Shown: in pieces, positions 26,203 to 35,526 of the stretch | How the letters are laid out: each line of letters begins with the position of its first letter | Position numbering within the stretch: the first letter of the stretch is position 1 | Assembly: GCF_000245015.1 (NCBI RefSeq) | Contig: NZ_JH600070.1 | Coordinates: forward strand, 4,180,786 to 4,244,785 | DNA from: Beggiatoa alba B18LD | GTDB taxonomy: Bacteria > Pseudomonadota > Gammaproteobacteria > Beggiatoales > Beggiatoaceae | Reading direction: 5' to 3' | Length of the DNA: 64,000 bases | The notes under the pieces: generated by a model | Seen by the model: the letters and a program-made list of their open reading frames with translations, nothing else | Told to the model about the DNA's origin: nothing | Database searches by the model: none | Position numbers and translations under genes: made by a program

Positions 26203-27189
26203 ATGCAAACCACAGAATTATCCGTTTTATCACAAGTGCATCATTGGTTATCCACACAGCAACCCGTGTATTTAATAACAGTTTTAAAAACATGGGGTTC
26301 TGCACCTCGTCCTGTAGGGTCGTTACTGGCGATTAATGCACAGGGGGAATTAATCGGCTCAGTTTCGGGCGGATGCGTAGAAGGTGATATTTTAGAACGG
26401 GTTTTACAGGGAGAATTTAAACAAGTCAGCCGTTTACGCTATGGCGTGACGAAAGAACAAAGCGAACGATTTGGCTTACCCTGTGGGGGCATTTTAGAAC
26501 TATTATTAGAGCCGTTACAGCATGTTGAACAAGTTGCGCCCGCCGTGCAGGCTTTAAAAAATCGACAGTTAATTCAACGCAATGTTGATTTACGCACAGG
26601 GCAAATAACGTGGAAAATCCCGCAAAAAGACAGTGCTTTAAGTTATGATGAAACGCATTTTAGCCAAGTTTACGGCGCGACTTGGCAATTATTAATTATT
26701 GGCGCGGCGCAGGCTTCGCATTATTTAGCCTCATTCGCGCTACCGTTGGGCTATCACGTTATTATCTGTGACCCACGGGTTGAGTATGCAAGCAGTTGGC
26801 AAGTAGAAGGAACAGAATTCACCCAGCAAATGCCTGATGATGCAGTACTGCACTATATTAAAGATGCTCGTAGTGCAGTGGTAGCGTTGACACATGACCC
26901 TAAATTAGACGATATGGCACTGTTAGAAGCGTTAAACTCACCCGCTTTTTATGTCGGTGCGTTAGGGTCTAAGCAAAGCACAGAAGCCCGACGCAGTCGT
27001 TTACAAGAATTAGGGATTACTCCCCAAGCCCTTGAGAAATTGCACGCGCCTGTTGGTTTACCGATTGGCAGTCGCACCCCGCCTGAAATTGCCATTGCGA
27101 TTTTGGCAGAGATGATGGCAATACGGGCGAATTTATTGAACCAAGCGCAAGGCAAAATTCAATTGTTGCGTCAATGTGTGGCAGCTTAA
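26203..27189 (+). CDS. XdhC/CoxI family protein
   Basis: About 328 residues. The N-terminal XdhC/CoxI domain has PVYLITVLKTWGSAPRPVGS and GSVSGGCVEGD, and the C-terminal XdhC Rossmann domain has DDMALLEALNSPAFYVGALGS (written as two blocks, DDMALLEALNS and PAFYVGALGS) and GLPIGSRTPPEIAIAI. XdhC proteins bind and hand over molybdenum cofactor to xanthine dehydrogenase-type enzymes and help in its sulfuration. No xdhAB genes are adjacent. I chose the ATG at 26203, which has AGGA eight bases upstream, over the ATG at 26176. Confidence 0.88.
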   Translation: MQTTELSVLSQVHHWLSTQQPVYLITVLKTWGSAPRPVGSLLAINAQGELIGSVSGGCVEGDILERVLQGEFKQVSRLRYGVTKEQSERFGLPCGGILELLLEPLQHVEQVAPAVQALKNRQLIQRNVDLRTGQITWKIPQKDSALSYDETHFSQVYGATWQLLIIGAAQASHYLASFALPLGYHVIICDPRVEYASSWQVEGTEFTQQMPDDAVLHYIKDARSAVVALTHDPKLDDMALLEALNSPAFYVGALGSKQSTEARRSRLQELGITPQALEKLHAPVGLPIGSRTPPEIAIAILAEMMAIRANLLNQAQGKIQLLRQCVAA

Positions 27190-27302
27190 AGATTTATCAG
27201 GATTTAAGCGGAGATTTTCCCACTTTTTCTGAAATTGCTATAAAATCCGCTGTAGTGCTTAAAACGATAGGCTAAGTAAATTAGGGATAACTAAATAATA
27301 TT

Positions 27303-28625
27303 ATGAGTGAATTAACGCCAAGACAGATTGTGAGCGAGTTGGACAAACATATCATTGGGCAGGATGCCGCAAAGCGAGCTGTTGCGATTGCTTTGCGTAA
27401 CCGTTGGCGGCGGATGCAGGTCAGTGAACATTTACGGGCAGAAATCACCCCTAAAAATATTTTGATGATAGGGCCAACAGGGGTTGGAAAAACAGAAATT
27501 GCTCGACGTTTAGCGAAGTTAGCAAAAGCTCCTTTTATTAAGATAGAAGCAACTAAGTTTACCGAAGTCGGCTATGTTGGGCGTGATGTTGAATCGATGA
27601 TTCGTGATTTAGTCGATATTTCGATAAAAATGGCGCGTGAAGAAGCTGTGCAGAAAATTCGCCCGCAAGCAATGGACGCTGCTGAAGAGCGTATTTTAGA
27701 TGTGTTATTACCGCCTGCACGTCACACACAGGAAGACAACACCGAGGAGTCTTCAACACGGCAAAAGTTTCGCAAAATGTTGCGTGAGGGTAAGTTAAAC
27801 GATAAAGATGTTGAAATTGAGGTGAGCGAATCCCGTATCGGTGTAGAAATTATGGCACCACCAGGTATGGAAGAGATGAGCAATCAATTGCAAAGTATGT
27901 TTCAAAATTTGTCAGGTGGTCGCACTCGTAGCCGTAAATTGCGCGTTAAAGATGCACTGAAACTGTTGCAAGAAGAAGAAGCCAATAAGTTAATTAATGA
28001 GGATGATTTAAAATTACAAGCCATTGAGCGTGTAGAACAAAGTGGCATTGTTTTTTTAGACGAAATTGACAAAATCACGCGCCGTGGAGAAGTCAGCGGG
28101 GCAGATGTTTCACGCGAAGGCGTGCAACGGGATTTATTGCCCTTAGTAGAAGGTTGCACCGTTTCCACCAAATACGGCATGGTGAAAACAGACCATATTT
28201 TATTTATCGCTTCAGGTGCGTTTCATCTCTCTAAACCTTCTGATTTAATTCCAGAATTACAAGGGCGTTTACCTATTCGCGTTGAGTTAAATGCGTTAAG
28301 CGTCAGCGATTTTACCCGTATTTTAACCGAGCCAAATGCGTCCTTAACGGAGCAATATATTGAGTTGTTAAAAACAGAAGGGGTAACGCTGAATTTTACG
28401 GATGATGCTATTCAGCGTATTGCTGAAATGGCGTGGCAAGTGAATGAACGCACGGAAAATATTGGTGCACGTCGCTTGCATACTGTCATGGAATGTTTAT
28501 TAGAAGATTTATCGTTTGAAGCAGCGGATGCGAATCAGGCGCGAGTCGTTATTGATGCGCAATATGTGGATAAACAATTGGGTGAACTCGTAAAAAATGA
28601 AGATTTAAGTCAGTATATTCTTTAA
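27303..28625 (+). CDS. hslU: ATP-dependent protease ATPase subunit HslU
   Basis: AAA+ unfoldase of 440 residues that feeds substrates to the HslV peptidase. Walker A is GPTGVGKT at 57-64, Walker B is VFLDEID with Asp253-Glu254, and the GYVGRDVE pore loop follows. The C-terminus EDLSQYIL fits the short hydrophobic tail that HslU inserts into HslV to activate it, so a partner is expected. The usual hslV gene just upstream is absent; xdhC-like DNA is there instead. The spacing of the nearest Shine-Dalgarno-like AGGG is long (about 16 bases). Confidence 0.95.
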   Translation: MSELTPRQIVSELDKHIIGQDAAKRAVAIALRNRWRRMQVSEHLRAEITPKNILMIGPTGVGKTEIARRLAKLAKAPFIKIEATKFTEVGYVGRDVESMIRDLVDISIKMAREEAVQKIRPQAMDAAEERILDVLLPPARHTQEDNTEESSTRQKFRKMLREGKLNDKDVEIEVSESRIGVEIMAPPGMEEMSNQLQSMFQNLSGGRTRSRKLRVKDALKLLQEEEANKLINEDDLKLQAIERVEQSGIVFLDEIDKITRRGEVSGADVSREGVQRDLLPLVEGCTVSTKYGMVKTDHILFIASGAFHLSKPSDLIPELQGRLPIRVELNALSVSDFTRILTEPNASLTEQYIELLKTEGVTLNFTDDAIQRIAEMAWQVNERTENIGARRLHTVMECLLEDLSFEAADANQARVVIDAQYVDKQLGELVKNEDLSQYIL

Positions 28626-28648
28626 TGCGTTGAGAGATATTTAATGCG

Positions 28649-28717
28649 GTCAAGATGGTCAGTCTTGACTCGCTAATCGTTATAACAACATTACCCCCTG
28701 CACTCAAAGGGGGTAAT
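28649..28717. other. Two hairpins downstream of hslU
   Basis: GTCAAGA/TCTTGAC form a stem at 28649-28669, and TTACCCCCTGC...AGGGGGTAA forms a second at about 28691-28716. Neither has a good T-run, so they are weak terminators or processing sites between the convergent hslU and cold-shock-domain genes. Confidence 0.4.
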
Positions 28718-28757
28718 AACCAATTAACTTAGTATTAAAAAGTTATTAAACCCAACT

Positions 28758-29108
28758 TTATTGTGCTAAAGGAGTTACGCTCACTAAATGCTGTTCATTA
28801 TTCACAATTGTTGTCGTGTAAGCGACACGTTGTCCTTGTGATAAAGAACGACGACCATTTGGTTCTGAGGGAATAATATTGCTAAAGTGTACGAAAATTT
28901 CTTCTCCCCCTGCATCAGGAATGATAAAACCAAAACCGCTTTGTTTATCAAACCATTTTACTGTCCCTATCTGCTGAATTTCTGAGTTTGCCGCATTATT
29001 CAGGTTGACTGACTTTGTTGTAGTGGCTGAAACGGCTTCCTCTGCATATCCTACCTGCATTAATAATAATCCGAATAACATCAATATATAAAAACGGGTT
29101 CTTTGCAT
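28758..29108 (-). CDS. Cold-shock-domain protein with signal peptide
   Basis: The 116-residue protein starts with a clear signal-like sequence (positive MQRTR, then YILMLFGLLLMQVG, then YAEEA, cleavage likely near residue 22). After a 25-residue linker it has a cold-shock domain (about 47-113) with QIGTVKWFDKQSGFGFI, covering RNP1, and EEIFVHFSNI, covering RNP2. Cold-shock proteins bind single-stranded RNA or DNA in the cytoplasm and are usually about 70 residues with no signal. If exported this one would act in the periplasm, or the segment may be a membrane anchor. The signal start fits the frame exactly and AGGAGAAGG lies just upstream. Confidence 0.85.
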   Translation of the reverse strand: MQRTRFYILMLFGLLLMQVGYAEEAVSATTTKSVNLNNAANSEIQQIGTVKWFDKQSGFGFIIPDAGGEEIFVHFSNIIPSEPNGRRSLSQGQRVAYTTTIVNNEQHLVSVTPLAQ

Positions 29109-29564
29109 TTTACCTTCTCCTAGCGTCAGAAGAAATCTTGTTTATGCAAGCAGAAAACGATGAGTAATGATCACAGTTTACTTTAAGCCTGCTTTTAAAA
29201 TTTTTTAAATTAAAACAAGATAATAAATTGTTACGATTTTCTTACAAAAGACTTATCGTCTGAATTATGGATAGATATCGCAAATATTGCGCCATTAAAA
29301 TAATATTTTGTTTTTATTTGAAATAATCCTAAAGCGAGGTAAGGCTAAATACCATAACAAAACGATAAAAGTGTCAAATTTTTGACGTTTTTATCAGTAT
29401 TTCGTCAATCAAAAAGGAGGGGGTTAATCATTGGCGGTAACACGGTGCAGCTTTGGCAAATAAAGTGACGAACTATAAAGGATTCACTCTTAAAACCGCA
29501 TAGGGGGATATGCCTAGATAATTCAATGTATTGTCTAAAGAATCAGTAAATTTTGACGTAGGGA
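29109..29564. other. Non-coding spacer upstream of the cold-shock-domain gene
   Basis: AT-rich to about 29400, then a more mixed stretch (29401-29530) with AAAGGAGGGGGTTAATC and no open frame of useful size. No tRNA or known RNA is recognised. It could hold the promoter and 5' leader of the cold-shock-domain gene, which often have long regulatory leaders. Confidence 0.4.
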
Positions 29565-29757
29565 TAACCTGAGTTCGGCAATATTTATAAAATAAAACAG
29601 AGACCTGCTAGGTTTTTAAAACCTAGCAGGTCTGTAGGAACACGCGAAAAGGTTTGAAGGACTGGCAGAGATTACTCTCTTGTTTTTCATCGAGATTCAC
29701 CCGACAAGATTCAGACAAGCTGTTGTCTTTTTTAAAAAACTCGCCGAACTCAGGTTA
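29565..29757. repeat. Family-A repeat, copy A6
   Basis: A 193-bp copy with TAACCTGAGTTCGGCAATA at the left and CTCGCCGAACTCAGGTTA at the right. It has the GACCTGCTAGG hairpin, but the CAGAATTNN arrays are replaced by a module GGTTTGAAGGACTGGCAGAG that also occurs, inverted, in copy A3. Confidence 0.82.
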
Positions 29758-29760
29758 AAC

Positions 29761-29813
29761 TAAGTAAACGCACTATAAAACGACGCGAAGGACTGGCAGT
29801 CCTAAATTTAAAT
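29761..29813. mobile_element. Partial family-B element, copy B5
   Basis: TAAGTAAACGCACTATAAAACG and the palindrome AGGACTGGCAGTCCT, stopping after AATTTAAAT, where the end of repeat A7 begins. The break point is the same as in B2. Confidence 0.68.
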
Positions 29814-30021
29814 TAACGCTAGTTCGGCGAGTGGCGAAAACCGTTTAGAATTTTTCAACTAAAAAATGTAGGGTGGAATAGCAAAGCATATTCCACCATA
29901 CGATTTATAATCTGTTTTTGCTCAGTTTTTGCAGAATTTCAAGGTGGAATACGCTTCGCTATTCCACCCTACAACATTCAAGCTGTTGTCTTTTTAAAAG
30001 AATCTCGCCGTACTCGCGTTA
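29814..30021. repeat. Family-A repeat with exchanged core, copy A7
   Basis: Family-A ends (TAACGCTAGTTCGGCGAG and CTCGCCGTACTCGCGTTA) enclose a different core: a 30-bp inverted pair at 29868-29897 and 29943-29972 (GTAGGGTGGAATAGC type), 28 of 30 positions matching. A further degenerate end (AAACTCATCGAACTCAGTAA) follows at about 30029-30048. Confidence 0.78.
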
Positions 30022-30053
30022 TTTTAGAAAACTCATCGAACTCAGTAACAATA

Positions 30054-30084
30054 AAAAAAGCCTTCATTATGTGAAGGCTTTTTT
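30054..30084. terminator. Bidirectional rho-independent terminator
   Basis: AAAAAAGCCTTCA and TGAAGGCTTTTTT form a perfect stem with runs of A and T on both sides. It ends the fimV transcript on the minus strand, 30 bases after its stop codon. Confidence 0.88.
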
Positions 30085-30112
30085 ATATAACACTGTAACG
30101 TTCAATGATATA

Positions 30113-32884
30113 CTAACTGATTTCTTCCATCATTGTTTGTGCTTTTTGTTTCTGCTCGGCATTACCTTCCGCAAGAATTTCAGAGAGGATATTACGTGCA
30201 GTATCATTGTCTTCCATATCTCGATACATTTGTGCGAGGTTAAATTTATCTCCAATATCATCAGACTCTAGATCTAAATCGCCTAAATCACTGTTTAAAT
30301 CTGTACTGTCCAGTCCTAAATCGTTATCTAAAGAGAAATTTCCTGCATCCATTTCTAAATCATCATTGCCAAGAGACAGTTGAGTATCATCATCTAGTGA
30401 TAAACTGTTAAGCTCATCACCACTCATGTCTAGGCTAAGGTCATCGTTACCCATATCTAAACTGGCGGTATCGTCTGCGCCCATGTCTAAACTAAGGTCA
30501 TCGTTACCCATGTCTAAATCGAGGTCGTCACTGCCTGTGTCTAAACTGGCTGTGTCGTCTGCACCCATGTCTAAATCGAAATCGAGGTCGTCATCGTTTC
30601 CTGATGTCGCCATTAATCCCGCGCCTAGCGCAGCACCACCAATTGCAGCGGCGGCAACGCCAGCTTTACTTGTAGAAGCAGGACTATCCGCAAAAAGCTC
30701 ACGGTTTGTATCCAAATCTTGCCACAATGCTTGGGTTCTTTCCCATAAAACCCCTTTACCACCAGTCGCATCATGCAATATTCTTGCTTCGGTCTCAAAG
30801 GCATCGACTTTCTTCGCTGCGGTTAAGACTTCTAATAATTTCATGCGGTATTCTTGCTGAGTGGGGTCTTCAGCTAGGGCATTACGTAATAAGTCTTCTG
30901 CTTGATCGTAGCGTTCATAAGCGATATAGACATCAACTTCTTCAAATAGTTCATCATTTAAAACGCCTGATGTACTATCTTCATTGGAGATTTGTTGCAT
31001 TAATGCAGAGATATCTTCCTCAACAGCATCATCAGCCGCTTTTGCGGTTGTAAGCGTTTCAGTATCATCTGTATTATCTTGCTCTTCCGCTTTGAGACGC
31101 TCTAACTCTTGGCGAATATCCTCTTCTTCTTGTTCTTTGGCTTTCCGACGACGAGATAATAAGAACGCGCCACCACCTAATAACAATAATCCGCCACCAA
31201 TCCCACCTAAAGTCATTAAACCGCCAGGTATTGTTTCTTCTACAATATCTAATATGCCTGTAGGCTCAACCGCTTCATCTGTCGCAGTGCTAGGTGTTGT
31301 TGCTGTTTCAGCTGTTGAGGTTGTCTCTGCTGTTTTGTTAGCGTCTGCCCCTGCTTCTGCGGTGGGTGTATTTGTTACTGGTTCAGTCGTTGGTGTTGTT
31401 GTGGCGGTATTATCAGGTGTAGCGGTGGTTGCCGTTGTATCGTTCGGTACGATAGTCGTTGTTTCTGTTGGCTTGGCTGTAACCGTTGTTTCTGTTGGTA
31501 ATGTTCCAGTGGGTTGTGTCCCTGCTTGTAAGGTTGAGCTATCAACAGGGGTTGCAACAGTTGGTTTATTCACTGTTGTTTCTACTGGTAAATTACTGGT
31601 TGGCGTTGTGGGGTTTACTTCTGTTGGGCTTGTAGTTGCCGTAGTATTCGTAGGTTCAACAGTTGTTGTTGCTGTCGTTGTCGTTTTTACTGTTGGCAAT
31701 GTTCCTGCTGATGTTGTTGCAGCAGCAGAGTCCACAGGTTTAACAGGTTGACTCAGTTGGGTTTGTAATGTTGCTAGCTGTTCATTTTGCAATTTAATGA
31801 GGGTGTTTAACTCATCTAATTGCTTTTTCATCGTAACAATTAAGTCATTATTTTTTTGTAAATCTTCTTTTAGCGTCTTATTTTCATTGCTTAAACGCAA
31901 ATTTTCTTCTTCTACTCTTGCAAGAGAGGTTCTGAGCGTCTCTAATTCAGCACTTTTGCTGGGATTACCAGCTTGTGCGTTATTACCTTGTTCTAAACCT
32001 GCAATGCGAACAGATGGTTCATCCGTTAATTTTGGTCCCGTCTGTGCAGCCGCTGCTTTTAAAGCAGACTCGGGGGCTTTTTCAGGCTTTTTTTGTGTAG
32101 CAGCTGGACGTGATGTGCTTGCAGCAGATGCAACAGCCCGATTGACCTCCGCAGGTTTTAAAGTGCCATCAAAATCAGGAACACGTAAGACTTGCCCTGC
32201 TTTTAAACGGTTCATATTGCCCGCGATAAAAGCATCAGGGTTTGCGTCATAAATGCTATTCATGTGTTGTCGTAACGAGGTGTTACTTGGCAAGGTACGG
32301 CTAGCAATCGATGAGAGCGTATCACCGCTTGTTGTACGGTACTCCCCCCCTGTCACAGTGCCACGTTTGCTACTACTGGAGCTGTTACTGGCTTTACCAG
32401 TTGGACGCAATAAGGTTGTCTTATTGGCACTCATGGCTCCAACCGTTGCTGGTGGTTGTGCACTGGCAATTTTAGGTTCGTATAAAGGCGGGTCTAATAA
32501 GGCGGTATATTCACGAAGAATACGCCCACTAGGCCATTTAACTTCAACTAAAAAGTTTAGAAATGGCTCTTTAACGGGTTGATTCGTCCTGATGTGAATA
32601 ACGGCTTGCGTCGCATCCGTTGGTTCTATTTCAAACCGTAATTCATTCAATACGTAGGGGCGTTCAATACCTGCCCGACGGAAGGCTTCCGCAGAAGCTA
32701 AAGTAGCTACAAGACTATCTTTGTTATTATCTAATTTTGGAATAGATAATACGTTAATCTTGGCTTTAAACGGTTCATTGAGATGGGAAGTAACATCAAT
32801 ATTACTCAATCCCAATGCGTTGGCGTTAGTGCTGAATAGTATGCTTGATAAAGCTAAGGCTAACGGTAGTTTGCGCGTCATCAC
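30113..32884 (-). CDS. fimV: FimV-family polar hub protein
   Basis: This 923-residue inner-membrane protein belongs to the FimV/HubP family, which organises cell poles and type IV pili or chemosensory machinery. In order: signal peptide (1-23), N-terminal FimV domain (NALGLSNIDVTSHLNEPFKA), a LysM peptidoglycan-binding domain near 181-236 (TTSGDTLSSIASRTLP), a coiled coil near 310-375, a long Thr/Pro/Val low-complexity linker, a membrane helix at about 554-577 followed by RRRKAKE, a TPR-like segment, an Asp-rich repeat region, and the conserved C-terminal FimV domain (FNLAQMYRDMEDNDTARNIL). It follows asd, the usual synteny in Pseudomonas-like genomes. Confidence 0.93.
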   Translation of the reverse strand: MMTRKLPLALALSSILFSTNANALGLSNIDVTSHLNEPFKAKINVLSIPKLDNNKDSLVATLASAEAFRRAGIERPYVLNELRFEIEPTDATQAVIHIRTNQPVKEPFLNFLVEVKWPSGRILREYTALLDPPLYEPKIASAQPPATVGAMSANKTTLLRPTGKASNSSSSSKRGTVTGGEYRTTSGDTLSSIASRTLPSNTSLRQHMNSIYDANPDAFIAGNMNRLKAGQVLRVPDFDGTLKPAEVNRAVASAASTSRPAATQKKPEKAPESALKAAAAQTGPKLTDEPSVRIAGLEQGNNAQAGNPSKSAELETLRTSLARVEEENLRLSNENKTLKEDLQKNNDLIVTMKKQLDELNTLIKLQNEQLATLQTQLSQPVKPVDSAAATTSAGTLPTVKTTTTATTTVEPTNTTATTSPTEVNPTTPTSNLPVETTVNKPTVATPVDSSTLQAGTQPTGTLPTETTVTAKPTETTTIVPNDTTATTATPDNTATTTPTTEPVTNTPTAEAGADANKTAETTSTAETATTPSTATDEAVEPTGILDIVEETIPGGLMTLGGIGGGLLLLGGGAFLLSRRRKAKEQEEEDIRQELERLKAEEQDNTDDTETLTTAKAADDAVEEDISALMQQISNEDSTSGVLNDELFEEVDVYIAYERYDQAEDLLRNALAEDPTQQEYRMKLLEVLTAAKKVDAFETEARILHDATGGKGVLWERTQALWQDLDTNRELFADSPASTSKAGVAAAAIGGAALGAGLMATSGNDDDLDFDLDMGADDTASLDTGSDDLDLDMGNDDLSLDMGADDTASLDMGNDDLSLDMSGDELNSLSLDDDTQLSLGNDDLEMDAGNFSLDNDLGLDSTDLNSDLGDLDLESDDIGDKFNLAQMYRDMEDNDTARNILSEILAEGNAEQKQKAQTMMEEIS

Positions 32885-33196
32885 GATCTCCTTCTTTTAC
32901 CTATACCGGTGAGTATGCCCGTGCAGGTAGCGGGAGGCAGTCTTTTTTACTGGGTCGTGTTCGCCGAATGCACGATGGGAATTGGGGCTATGCAGCAATC
33001 CCGGTAAGCCTTGGTAGAACAGCACGACATACCTCTCTCAACGTTGGTATTTAGAACTTGGATATATGAACGATTAATGAATAACTGTAGTTCAAAATAA
33101 ACCTGCTAAAAGACTACAGATTAAAAATTGTATGTCAATATACCAAGTTCTAAGCCATATCTCGAATATACTTTATAATTTACCACTAACTATAAA
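32885..33196. other. asd-fimV spacer with G+C-rich structured leader
   Basis: The 312-bp gap has an A+T-rich half next to asd and an unexpectedly G+C-rich half at 32900-33050 next to fimV. On the minus strand this half contains several short stems, including CGTG-CACG around TTCGGCGAA and GGGATTG/CAATTCCC. It could be a regulatory leader RNA of fimV. No known riboswitch class is recognised. No protein gene. Confidence 0.5.
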
Positions 33197-34222
33197 TTAT
33201 ATATAGTCTTTTATTAAAATTTCTGCAATTTGGATGCTATTTAAGGCTGCACCCTTACGAATATTGTCAGAAACAACCCACAGATTTAAACCACGAGGGT
33301 GGGAAAGGTCTTCGCGAATACGTCCAACATAAACGGGGTCTTTGCCTGCGGCTTCAGTCACTGCGGTCGGGTATCCACCTGCTTCCCGTTCATCTAACAC
33401 AACAACACCAGCGGCTTTACTGAGTAAGGCACGTGCTTGTTCCGCTGTAATTTTGTCGCGGGTTTCAATATGGATTGCTTCGGAATGTCCATAGAAAACA
33501 GGAACACGTACAGCAGTCGGGTTAACGAGAATTTTCTCATCTTCCATGATTTTTTGGGTTTCCCACACCATTTTCATTTCTTCTTTGGTGTAGCCGTTAT
33601 CCATGAAAACATCGATATGTGGCAATACGTTGAAAGCAATCTGCTTCGGATAAACTTCAGCAGTAATTGGTTTGCCGTTCAAAAGGGCTGCAGTTTGATT
33701 GGCAAGCTCTTCAATAGCTTCTTTACCTGTACCAGAAACAGATTGATAAGTTGCAACATTAATGCGTTCAATTCCGACTGCATCATAAATGGGTTTTAAA
33801 GCAACCAGCATTTGAATGGTAGAACAGTTAGGATTAGCAATGATATTGCGGTTTTTATATTGTGCGATGGCGTGTGCGTTGACTTCAGGAACAATCAACG
33901 GAATATCAGCATCTTGGCGGAATTGTGAGGTATTATCAACCACAATACAGCCTGCTGCCCCTGCTTTAGGCGCGTAGATTTTAGAAACAGAAGCACCAGG
34001 AGAGAATAAGCCAATTTGAACTTTACTAAAGTCAAATTGTTCTAAATCCTCAACCATTACACTTTTGCCTTTGAATTGCAAACGAGTCCCCGCCGAGCGA
34101 CTGCTGGCAACGGGATATAAATTTCCGACTGGGAAATCCCGTTCTTCTAAAATGGACATCATGGTTTCGCCCACCGCACCCGTTGCACCGACAACGGCAA
34201 CATCAAACAAACGACGACTCAT
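33197..34222 (-). CDS. asd: Aspartate-semialdehyde dehydrogenase
   Basis: The 341-residue enzyme reduces aspartyl phosphate to aspartate semialdehyde, the branch point to lysine, threonine and methionine. The NADPH site is VAVVGATGAVGETMM and the catalytic Cys133 lies in NPNCSTIQM. The QSVSGTGKEAIEEL block and substrate-binding EAIHIETRDK are also present. It sits between leuB upstream and fimV downstream on the same strand, a conserved gammaproteobacterial order. Confidence 0.96.
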   Translation of the reverse strand: MSRRLFDVAVVGATGAVGETMMSILEERDFPVGNLYPVASSRSAGTRLQFKGKSVMVEDLEQFDFSKVQIGLFSPGASVSKIYAPKAGAAGCIVVDNTSQFRQDADIPLIVPEVNAHAIAQYKNRNIIANPNCSTIQMLVALKPIYDAVGIERINVATYQSVSGTGKEAIEELANQTAALLNGKPITAEVYPKQIAFNVLPHIDVFMDNGYTKEEMKMVWETQKIMEDEKILVNPTAVRVPVFYGHSEAIHIETRDKITAEQARALLSKAAGVVVLDEREAGGYPTAVTEAAGKDPVYVGRIREDLSHPRGLNLWVVSDNIRKGAALNSIQIAEILIKDYI

Positions 34223-34338
34223 TTAACAATATTCTCCAAAAAAACAATTTATATTTAGCGTGTTTAGTTGCGCTTGAAATTAAGCAGAAATCAGTCATTA
34301 AATTAAAGATGCGAGATGAGTCGCATCTTTACAACTTA

Positions 34339-35430
34339 TTAGCCTTTTAAGGCATTTAAAACGGCTTGGCCCATTTCTTGGGTGTTCACCAGTTTATATT
34401 GACTTGTGCTGGCATTGCCTAAAATGTCACGGGTGCGGAAGCCTTGTGCTAAAACTTTTTTAACAGCACTTTCAACTTTATCAGCTAAATCCGCACGACC
34501 TAAGCTGAAACGTAACATCATGGCGACAGATAAAATGGTGGCTAAGGGGTTAGCAATGCCTTTACCTGCGATGTCAGGGGCTGAACCATGAATGGGTTCA
34601 TACATCCCTTTGTTGTTAGCGTCTAAAGAGGCAGAGGGTAACATGCCAATAGAACCCGTTAATTGTGAAGCTAAATCGGATAAAATATCACCGAAAATAT
34701 TAGTTGTCACAATGACATCGAATTGTTTCGGATAGCGCACTAGTTGCATGGCAGCGTTATCAACATACATGTGGGTTAATTCCACATCAGGATATTGTTT
34801 GCCGACACGGGTAACGACTTCGCGCCAGAATTCTGTACATTCCAAAACATTGGCTTTATCAATAGAGCATAATTTCTTTTGACGTTTTTGCGCACTTTGG
34901 AAACCAACATGTGCAATGCGCTCGATTTCGCTCTCGCTGTAAACCATGGTGTTAAACCCTTGTTTTTCACCATTTTCTAAAGTGCGAATCCCGCGTGGTT
35001 GTCCAAAATAAATATCGCCTGTCAATTCACGCACAATGAGAATGTCTAAACCCGAGACAATTTCAGGTTTTAAAGGGGACGCATCGGCTAATTCAGGATA
35101 AATGGACGCAGGACGTAAATTTGCGAATAAATTTAAGGCAGAACGTAACCCTAATAAGCCTTTTTCAGGGCGTAAAGAAATATCTAAAGGTTCCCATTTT
35201 GCACCACCAACTGCGCCCAGCATAACGGCATCGGCACGTTTCGCTAATGCTAAGGTTTCAGGGGGTAAAGGATGCCCTTTAACATCATAAGCAATGCCAC
35301 CGACTAATCCTTCTTCTAATGCAATATCTAAACCATCAGAGGTTTTTAAGACGTTAAGGACTTTTACGGCTTCTGCCATGATTTCAGGGCCAATACCGTC
35401 ACCTGCTAAAACTGCAATGGTTTGTGTCAT
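34339..35430 (-). CDS. leuB: 3-isopropylmalate dehydrogenase
   Basis: The 363-residue enzyme carries out the NAD-dependent oxidative decarboxylation of 3-isopropylmalate in leucine synthesis. It has the start [30 protein letters not shown] loop (here [16 protein letters not shown]), the [20 protein letters not shown] region (split as [10 protein letters not shown] and [10 protein letters not shown]) and [21 protein letters not shown] precedes the ATG. It is the second gene of leuD-leuB-asd. Confidence 0.96.
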   Translation of the reverse strand: MTQTIAVLAGDGIGPEIMAEAVKVLNVLKTSDGLDIALEEGLVGGIAYDVKGHPLPPETLALAKRADAVMLGAVGGAKWEPLDISLRPEKGLLGLRSALNLFANLRPASIYPELADASPLKPEIVSGLDILIVRELTGDIYFGQPRGIRTLENGEKQGFNTMVYSESEIERIAHVGFQSAQKRQKKLCSIDKANVLECTEFWREVVTRVGKQYPDVELTHMYVDNAAMQLVRYPKQFDVIVTTNIFGDILSDLASQLTGSIGMLPSASLDANNKGMYEPIHGSAPDIAGKGIANPLATILSVAMMLRFSLGRADLADKVESAVKKVLAQGFRTRDILGNASTSQYKLVNTQEMGQAVLNALKG

Positions 35431-35526
35431 TCCAACTCTCTCAATTTATTAATTTCGTTATGTGTTTGGTAAATTTTATGTAGTAATAATGGCTCATATT
35501 TATTGAATATTAGCCCTGTTAGCTAC

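Noticed and set aside
29918..30271. 117-residue frame at the end of fimV
   Set aside because: It overlaps repeat A7, a terminator and the fimV 3' end, and reads out of repetitive DNA.
30426..32582. Open frames opposite fimV
   Set aside because: They mirror low-complexity and Asp-rich coding sequence and have no ribosome binding site or family resemblance.
32920..32945. c-di-GMP (GEMM) riboswitch, from an AGGTAGCGGG string
   Set aside because: The string lies on the strand opposite to fimV and no other conserved GEMM elements are present.
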